DNA of 12,381 bases from Chloroflexota bacterium (lineage in GTDB: Bacteria; Chloroflexota; Limnocylindria; Limnocylindrales; CSP1-4): NCBI GenBank assembly GCA_013813905.1, contig JACCQX010000076.1, forward strand, positions 1 to 12,381. Reading direction: 5' to 3'. Positions 8,616 through 12,381 of the stretch are shown piece by piece. The notes under the pieces were generated by a model that was given only the letters and a program-made list of their open reading frames with translations, was not told the DNA's origin and searched no databases. Made by a program: the position numbers and the translations under genes. Positions within the stretch are counted from its first letter, which is position 1; each line of letters opens with the position of its first letter.

Positions 8616-9073
8616 CCCCGACCCTCCTCGCCGAAGGCGGCCTCGAGCTGCGTGATCTTGGCCACGCGGCGGGCATGCCGGCCACCGGAGAACTCTCCCG
8701 CCACGAACGCCGCGACGCAGGACAGGGCGATCTCCTGGCCGATGATCCGCGCCCCCAGGGCCAGCACGTTCGCGTCGTTGTGCTCGCGTCCCAGTAACGC
8801 CGTGACCGGTTCCGTGGCCTCCACGCAGCGGATGCCGCGGATCTTGTTGGAGACGATCTGCTCGCCGGTGCCACTGCCGCCGAGCACGATGCCCAGCTGG
8901 CAGTCCCCGGCTGCTACGGCACGCGCCGCCGGCGCGATCACGTCGGGATAGTCCACCGCCTCGGCGCTGTCCGTGCCGTAATCGACCGGCTCGTAGCCGG
9001 CGCCTCTGAGCCACTCCAGGATGGGCCCCTTGAGCGGCAGGCCGGCGTGGTCGGAGGCCACCGCGATGCGCAT
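8612..9073 (-). CDS. rpiB: Ribose-5-phosphate isomerase B
   Basis: Interconverts ribose 5-phosphate and ribulose 5-phosphate in the non-oxidative pentose phosphate pathway (cytoplasm). The 153-residue product begins MRIAVASDHAG with Asp8 and His9 of the phosphate/ring-opening site, then GIVLGGSGTGEQIVSNKIRGIRC and REHNDANVLALGAR. The position of the E. coli-type catalytic Cys is Gly here, while Glu71 follows in GGSGTGEQ. This is the Glu-dependent form known from Mycobacterium tuberculosis RpiB. Length is normal. The ATG at 9073 is chosen over one 57 bases upstream because homology starts there and a TACGGT box lies exactly 6 bases before it. Related LacA/B isomerases share the fold but not this signature. 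Confidence 0.93.
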   Translation of the reverse strand: MRIAVASDHAGLPLKGPILEWLRGAGYEPVDYGTDSAEAVDYPDVIAPAARAVAAGDCQLGIVLGGSGTGEQIVSNKIRGIRCVEATEPVTALLGREHNDANVLALGARIIGQEIALSCVAAFVAGEFSGGRHARRVAKITQLEAAFGEEGRG

Positions 9074-9079
9074 GACGCG

Positions 9080-9085
9080 ACCGTA
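9080..9085 (-). promoter_or_regulatory. -10 box for a leaderless rpiB transcript
   Basis: On the minus strand TACGGT (9085-9080) is followed by exactly 6 bases and the ATG of rpiB, with no Shine-Dalgarno. TCGAGC lies 16 bases upstream as a weak -35. It overlaps the region needed by the divergent promoter at 9121-9126. Confidence 0.5.
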
Positions 9086-9120
9086 GCACGTGAGGGCTCG
9101 CGCTCGAGCCCGGTCATCGC

Positions 9121-9126
9121 TACGCT
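9121..9126 (+). promoter_or_regulatory. -10 box for a leaderless site-2 protease transcript
   Basis: TACGCT is followed by exactly 6 bases (GCACGG) and the ATG at 9133; there is no ribosome binding site. Only 35 bases separate it from the opposite -10 for rpiB, so the two -35 regions must overlap. Confidence 0.5.
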
Positions 9127-9132
9127 GCACGG

Positions 9133-10248
9133 ATGCTCAGCAATTCCATCCGGCTGTTCCGGGTCGCCGGCATCGACGTCGGCGTCCACTACAGCTGGCT
9201 GGTCATCTTCGGCCTGGTCACCTACTCGCTGGGCATCGGCTTCTTCCCTCAGGCCGTGCCGGGGCTGCCCGCCGCGGAGGCCTGGATCCTGGGTGCCATC
9301 GCCGCCATCCTGCTGTTCGCCTCGGTCCTTCTCCACGAGCTGGCGCACTCGTTCATGGCCAAGGCGCGCGGCCTGGATGCCCGCTCCATCACGCTGTTCA
9401 TCTTCGGAGGCGTATCCAACCTGGCTGGCGAGGCCAAACAGCCGGCCACCGAGTTCCTCGTGGCCATCGTTGGTCCGCTGACGAGCTTCGTCATCTCCGG
9501 CGTCGCCTTTTTCGTAGCCACGAGCTTCACGGAGCCACGGGTAGAGGCGACGGCCAGCTATCTCGCGGTCATCAACCTCCTGCTGGCGGTGTTCAACCTC
9601 ATCCCCGGCTTCCCGCTGGACGGCGGTCGCGTTCTTCGCTCCATCGTCTGGTCGATCACCGGCAACCTCCGACGGGCCACCGACCTCGCGGCGAACATGG
9701 GCAAGCTGGTGGCCTATGGCTTCATGGCCTGGGGCTTCCTGCGCATCCTCGAACGGGACTTCCTGGGTGGCGCGTGGATCATCCTCATCGGCTGGTTCCT
9801 TCACGGAGCCGCCTCCTCCAGCCTGGACCAGGTGGTCCTGGACACGCGCCTCCGACGCGTTCGCGTGGGCGACATCGTGCGGCCGGACACCTTCACGGTC
9901 CCGCCCGGGCTGCCGGTGGCCCAGCTCATCGAAGAGGTGCTCCTGCCCGCCAACAAGCGCGCCGTGCCGGTGCAGCACGATGGGCAGCTGATCGGCATGG
10001 TGACCCTCAGCGACCTGGTCAAGATCCCCGCGGAGCGGCGGCTCACGGCGCGCGTCGAGGAGGTCATGGGGGGACGCAAGGGCGTCATCACGGTCCGGCC
10101 GGCTGATCCGCTCGCTCACGCCATCGGCCTCTTGAGCGAGCACGATTTCGAGCAGATGCCGGTGCTGGAGGGCGAGCGCCTCATCGGCATGCTGACCCGA
10201 GCCGACGTGATGCACCAGCTCCACTTGCGCGAAGCATTGGACGTCTAG
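9133..10248 (+). CDS. Site-2 protease family metalloprotease (M50) with two CBS domains
   Basis: An intramembrane zinc metalloprotease of 371 residues. The zinc motif is HELAH (His68, Glu69, His72) inside a membrane segment, and the second signature NLIPGFPLDGGR supplies Asp163 as third zinc ligand. Several hydrophobic segments span about residues 10-235. The C-terminal cytoplasmic part holds two CBS modules (about 246-305 and 309-365), each ending in a 'LIGM(V/L)T..D(L/V)' motif; CBS pairs usually bind adenine nucleotides and would tie activity to energy or signal state. The layout matches SpoIVFB-like proteases and CBS-bearing actinobacterial members. Substrates of such enzymes are membrane-bound anti-sigma factors or pro-sigma factors; none is encoded in the window. 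An IS begins 27 bases after the stop. Confidence 0.93.
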   Translation: MLSNSIRLFRVAGIDVGVHYSWLVIFGLVTYSLGIGFFPQAVPGLPAAEAWILGAIAAILLFASVLLHELAHSFMAKARGLDARSITLFIFGGVSNLAGEAKQPATEFLVAIVGPLTSFVISGVAFFVATSFTEPRVEATASYLAVINLLLAVFNLIPGFPLDGGRVLRSIVWSITGNLRRATDLAANMGKLVAYGFMAWGFLRILERDFLGGAWIILIGWFLHGAASSSLDQVVLDTRLRRVRVGDIVRPDTFTVPPGLPVAQLIEEVLLPANKRAVPVQHDGQLIGMVTLSDLVKIPAERRLTARVEEVMGGRKGVITVRPADPLAHAIGLLSEHDFEQMPVLEGERLIGMLTRADVMHQLHLREALDV

Positions 10249-10276
10249 GGGCGGGACCAGTCCAGAGCATGTCGGG

Positions 10277-10319
10277 GGCCAGCGATCCTGACCGCTTGAC
10301 CGGTCAGCGACTTTGGCAC
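10277..10319. repeat. Left IS end with two probable transposase-binding sites
   Basis: Read on the minus strand, the end contains GTGCCAAAGTCGCTGACC (inner, 10319-10302), 7 bases, then CGGTCAGGATCGCTGGCC (outer, 10294-10277). Both are variants of GTGACA-NNN-TCGCTGGCC found at the right end. The transposase stop codon (10304-10306) lies inside the inner copy. Confidence 0.8.
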
Positions 10320-10786
10320 CGTGGTCTCGCCGCAGGATAACGGCGCCAGGGATGGTCGGGCGGCGGGACGTAGCGCTCGCGGGTCCGCCCGGGGGAGCGC
10401 AGGATGACCGGCCGCTGGGGAGCCGGGACGGCACTCTGGAACGCGCCGTCGAACTCCACCCAGAGGCTGCCATCGAGCCTTTCCTGGACCTCCAGCACGC
10501 GTCCCTTCCAGCTCGCCATGGAGCGACCAGCGATCATCAGCTCGCGACCGCCGAGGGTGAACGTCCCGTCACGGGCCACGCTGCGCGGATGGCGGAAGCA
10601 GAACACCGCCTCGGCTGGTCGACCGGCCGGCAGCGGGCGCCAGGCCGACTCGGCACTGGCCGGCGGCACGGCGAAGCGCGCGTTATGGCGTGGCACGTAG
10701 TCGGCCAGCACGGCGTTGGCCTCATCGATGGTGCTGGCACCGGCCAGGCGCAGCTCGGTGATGAGCCGATCCTGGGCCGTGCCCCA

Positions 10787-10819
10787 GAGGGCACCACCAG
10801 ATCCTCGCGCTCGGCGAGC
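10787..10819. repeat. Internal repeat, copy 1 (patch in the transposase)
   Basis: This 33-base stretch matches 11250-11282 at 30 of 33 positions in the same orientation, 463 bases apart within the transposase gene. Read on the minus strand, both can encode LAEREDLVV(A/P)S. The copy lies where the family normally has QAKGRIER between ARSP and LWGT. Confidence 0.8.
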
Positions 10820-11249
10820 GGGCGCCGATCCAGGCGATGGCGGCGACCTCCCGAGCGCGCCCCAGCTGGGTCCGAGAACGGCGGCCGCTGAACTGCTCGG
10901 GGTAGGCTGGGGCTGCCCTTGCCGCGCCAGAAGATGGTGTGGCGATCGGAGTAGAGGCCCACCGGCAGGCCATGGTCCTCGGGCCGTCCGGACGAGCACG
11001 GCGAAGTAGCCTGCCGTGTCCTTCTGCTCACGGAAGACCGCTCCCGTGATGACTCCGGTCGCGTCGTCGATGGCGCCCACCAGGGTCGACCAGGGACCGC
11101 GGCCCTCCAGCCAGTCGTGGCGGCTGCCGTCCACCTGCAGCAGCAGCCCGGCCTGCGACATCCTCTCGCGCCGGGTGCGATGGCCCCGTGGCCGGCGCCG
11201 CCGGACCGCCGGCACACCCGCCTCCGCGAGCACCCGGCGCATGGTGCGG

Positions 11250-11282
11250 GAGGCCACGACCAGGTCCTCGCGCTCGGCGAGC
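11250..11282. repeat. Internal repeat, copy 2 (probable source)
   Basis: The 33-base partner of 10787-10819. Here it lies in the intact N-terminal frame and encodes LAEREDLVVAS in a region that fits the family (HLAELLAEREDLVVASRTMRR), so this is the likely original copy. Confidence 0.8.
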
Positions 11283-11591
11283 AGTTCCGCCAGGTGCGTC
11301 CGGTTGACGCCCGCATAGGTCGACGTGGCCAGCTCGACCAGCCGAGCCCGCGTGTCGTCGGGCAGGCGGTCGGCCGGCGAGCGGCCGCTGTTGCCGTGCA
11401 GCAGCGCAGCTGCTCCCTCGGCGGAGCGATAGCGGGCCAGCAGCCGGCGCACCGAACGCAGGGACAGCCCCAGGAACGCGGCTGCCTCGGCTGCCGAGAG
11501 CTCGCCCGCCAGGATGTGGTTAAGGATCAGCAGTCGCTGCTGTGCTCGGCCGTCCAACGCGATCGCCTCCCTCGTGTCCATGGGCTCGAGG

Positions 11592-11635
11592 GTGACAAAG
11601 TCGCTGGCCGCTTACGGGTGACAGGATCGCTGGCC
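11592..11635. repeat. Right IS end with two 18-bp direct repeats
   Basis: GTGACAAAGTCGCTGGCC (11592-11609) and GTGACAGGATCGCTGGCC (11618-11635) match at 15 of 18 positions and are 8 bases apart (26 bases start to start). The inner copy carries AAG and the outer GGA at the variable triplet, as at the left end. Probable transposase-binding sites. Confidence 0.85.
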
Positions 11636-11658
11636 CTCCGCACCGGCCATCGTGGGAC

Positions 11659-11687
11659 TTGTCGGGCGGCGACTGCCGCTGTACCCT
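11659..11687 (+). promoter_or_regulatory. Promoter for the secreted LVIVD-like protein
   Basis: TTGTCG (11659-11664; four of six matches to TTGACA) and TACCCT (11682-11687) are exactly 17 bases apart, just outside the IS right end. Predicted start of transcription is near 11694, leaving a leader of about 100 bases that includes an inverted-repeat structure and ends in AAGGAGGG. Confidence 0.55.
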
Positions 11688-11706
11688 TCGGTCGGCGCGG
11701 ACGAGG

Positions 11707-11760
11707 CCCGTCCCCGGGATGGACTCCCGGCGACCGCGTGGTCACCAACCTACGGACGGG
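11707..11760 (+). promoter_or_regulatory. Potential structured 5' leader element
   Basis: Two nested perfect stems: outer CCCGTCC (11707-11713) with GGACGGG (11754-11760), and directly stacked inside it CCGGGA (11714-11719) with TCCCGG (11725-11730) around a 5-base loop. A 23-base single-stranded part (11731-11753) would lie between. It falls within the predicted leader, 25 bases before the Shine-Dalgarno. It matches no riboswitch I can recognise, and chance pairing is a real possibility in GC-rich DNA. Confidence 0.35.
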
Positions 11761-11795
11761 TGGAGGGGCGTCCAGGTGGGCGCTAAGGAGGGAGC

Positions 11796-12381
11796 ATGCG
11801 TACAAGGCTCATCGCGTTGCCGGTCGCGGCTGCGATGCTGCTGTCTGCCGCGGGGATCGCGCTCGGGGATGATCCGGGTCACCGAGCCCACCGGATCGAC
11901 GACGGCGCGGCGGACACCCCGATCGAGATGGACGAGCTGCAGGCGGCTCTGGAGGACGACGACCACGGCCAGCACGGCGGCACTGGCGGGCATCTGCCGG
12001 CCTCGAGCTCGAACGTGGCTTTGATCGGGCGATTAACGGTCAGCGGAGCCGTTGGCGTCGACAAGCCGAGCCACATCGCCGACGTAGCGGCCTTCCGTGA
12101 CTACGCCTACCTGTCCGCGCGCCGGCCGAACACTTCGCCGTGCGGTACCGGCGGCTTCTACACGGTCGACATCTCGGACCCGGCGAACCCGACCGAAGTC
12201 AGCTTCACCGCATTCCCACCCCAGTCGTTCCCCGGCGAGGGGATGCAGGTCGTGAAGCTCAACACGCCTGCGTTCAAGGGCGACGTGCTGCTCACCAACA
12301 ACGAGAACTGCAGCAACGCGACGGACGCCACGCGAGTCGGCGGCATGTCGCTCTATGACGTGACGGACCCGACCAACATCG
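11796..12381 (+). CDS. Secreted LVIVD-repeat-like protein (N-terminal part)
   Basis: The frame is open from ATG 11796 to the right edge (195 complete codons) and has no stop in the window. AAGGAGGG (11785-11792) precedes the start closely (core GGAGG 4 bases away). The N-terminus MRTRLIALPVAAAMLLSAAGIALG is a signal peptide with likely cleavage after ALG (residue 24). A polar His/Asp/Glu-rich stretch (about 25-70) follows, then repeat-like sequence: HIADVAAFRDYAYLSARR, then GGFYTVDISDPANPTEV, later VLLTNNENC and MSLYDVTDPTNI. Alternating 'Y.YL' strands and 'VDISDP..P' turns are typical of LVIVD-repeat beta-propellers, which are secreted and mostly uncharacterised. Cysteines at the CGTGG and NENCS segments could form a disulfide. 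Choice of family is fairly safe; function is not known. Confidence 0.85.
   Translation, partial: MRTRLIALPVAAAMLLSAAGIALGDDPGHRAHRIDDGAADTPIEMDELQAALEDDDHGQHGGTGGHLPASSSNVALIGRLTVSGAVGVDKPSHIADVAAFRDYAYLSARRPNTSPCGTGGFYTVDISDPANPTEVSFTAFPPQSFPGEGMQVVKLNTPAFKGDVLLTNNENCSNATDATRVGGMSLYDVTDPTNI

Larger units (their letters stand above)
10304..11581 (-). pseudogene. ISNCY-like DDE transposase, disrupted by frame changes
   Basis: The first and last thirds share one frame (ATG at 11581, TGA at 10304-10306). An N-terminal helix-turn-helix (AAEAAAFLGLSLRSVRRLLARYR) and a rve-type domain with QVDGSRHDWLEGRGPW (Asp151, 11129-11131) precede the damage. The next parts lie in other frames: EDHGLPVGLYSDRHTIFWRGKG (second Asp at 10945-10947) in one, and PEQFSGRRSRTQLGRAREVAAIAWIGARSP in another. 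The frame then returns at LWGTAQDRLITELRLAG and runs to YVPPPDHPWRRY. Each change equals one extra base: in GGG at 10981-10983, in GGGG at 10899-10902, and across about 10787-10810. The usual GRIER segment with the third acidic residue is missing. Although one frame is open from end to end, its middle is nonsense. Sequencing error could explain the two run-length changes, but not the lost Glu region. Confidence 0.85.
10276..11636 (-). mobile_element. ISNCY-like insertion sequence, inactivated
   Basis: About 1.36 kb bounded by inverted ends: the 15 bases GGGCCAGCGATCCTG at 10276-10290 have their exact complement at 11622-11636, and a second conserved block (CAGCGACTTTG) follows inside each end. 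It contains a single damaged transposase gene on the minus strand. No target-site duplication is visible immediately outside either end, so the outer boundary could be off by a few bases. It sits 27 bases downstream of the site-2 protease stop and about 160 bases before the secreted protein gene. Confidence 0.85.

Noticed and set aside
10249..10275. Target-site duplication next to the IS
   Set aside because: The bases immediately outside 10276 and 11636 do not form a direct repeat; only the inverted ends can be supported.
8938..10473. 511-codon open frame on the minus strand opposite the site-2 protease
   Set aside because: Polar Asp/Glu/Gln/Arg-rich antisense of a membrane protein; no recognisable motif, and it crosses the IS end.
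11257..11282. Possible CRISPR or dispersed repeat family for the 10787/11250 repeat
   Set aside because: There are only two copies, both within one coding gene and sharing the peptide LAEREDLVV; a copied patch explains them better.

Overview
The window is GC-rich, densely packed bacterial DNA with short intergenic gaps and genes on both strands. The content is mostly housekeeping metabolism, membrane proteins and exported lipoproteins: a CoA-acylating aldehyde dehydrogenase, a YbjJ-like MFS carrier, DUF1622- and DUF6159-like membrane proteins, an AlkA-type glycosylase, a mycobacterial-type RpiB and a site-2 protease with CBS domains. Together with lipoproteins carrying 'VAVG..WTSPDG..W' repeats or long Pro/Ser/Thr linkers, this suggests an uncultured Chloroflexota lineage (Limnocylindria-like) or, less likely, an actinomycete. 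That placement is inference from gene style only; there is no rRNA or other marker gene here.

Layout: 1-75 is the tail of a membrane protein. 127-1365 (+) is a lipoprotein predicted to be a seven-bladed beta-propeller. 1484-3085 (+) is methylmalonate-semialdehyde dehydrogenase (mmsA/iolA type). 3157-3714 (-) is a small lipoprotein, divergent from an MFS transporter at about 3917-5113 (+). 5123-5497 (+) is a DUF1622 protein and 5641-6483 (+) a DUF6159-like membrane protein. 6555-7691 (-) is a lipoprotein alpha/beta hydrolase, divergent from an AlkA-like glycosylase at 7719-8615 (+). The glycosylase converges on rpiB at 8612-9073 (-), and the two stop codons share one CTAG. A site-2 protease with two CBS domains (9133-10248, +) is divergent from rpiB. 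A complete but inactivated insertion sequence (about 10276-11636) follows. A secreted LVIVD-repeat-like protein starts at 11796 and runs off the right edge.

The genes do not form one pathway or an obvious multigene system; most look like single-gene transcription units. I found no CRISPR array, tRNA, rRNA, toxin-antitoxin pair or recognisable defence cassette. The most informative signals are: (1) two classes of start, Shine-Dalgarno starts and apparent leaderless starts with a TANNNT box 6-7 bases before the start codon; (2) an IS whose ends each carry two 18-bp direct repeats in a conserved inner/outer order; (3) a patch inside its transposase that looks copied from the 5' part of the same gene and that removes the predicted catalytic Glu; and (4) a potentially structured 5' leader before the last gene.
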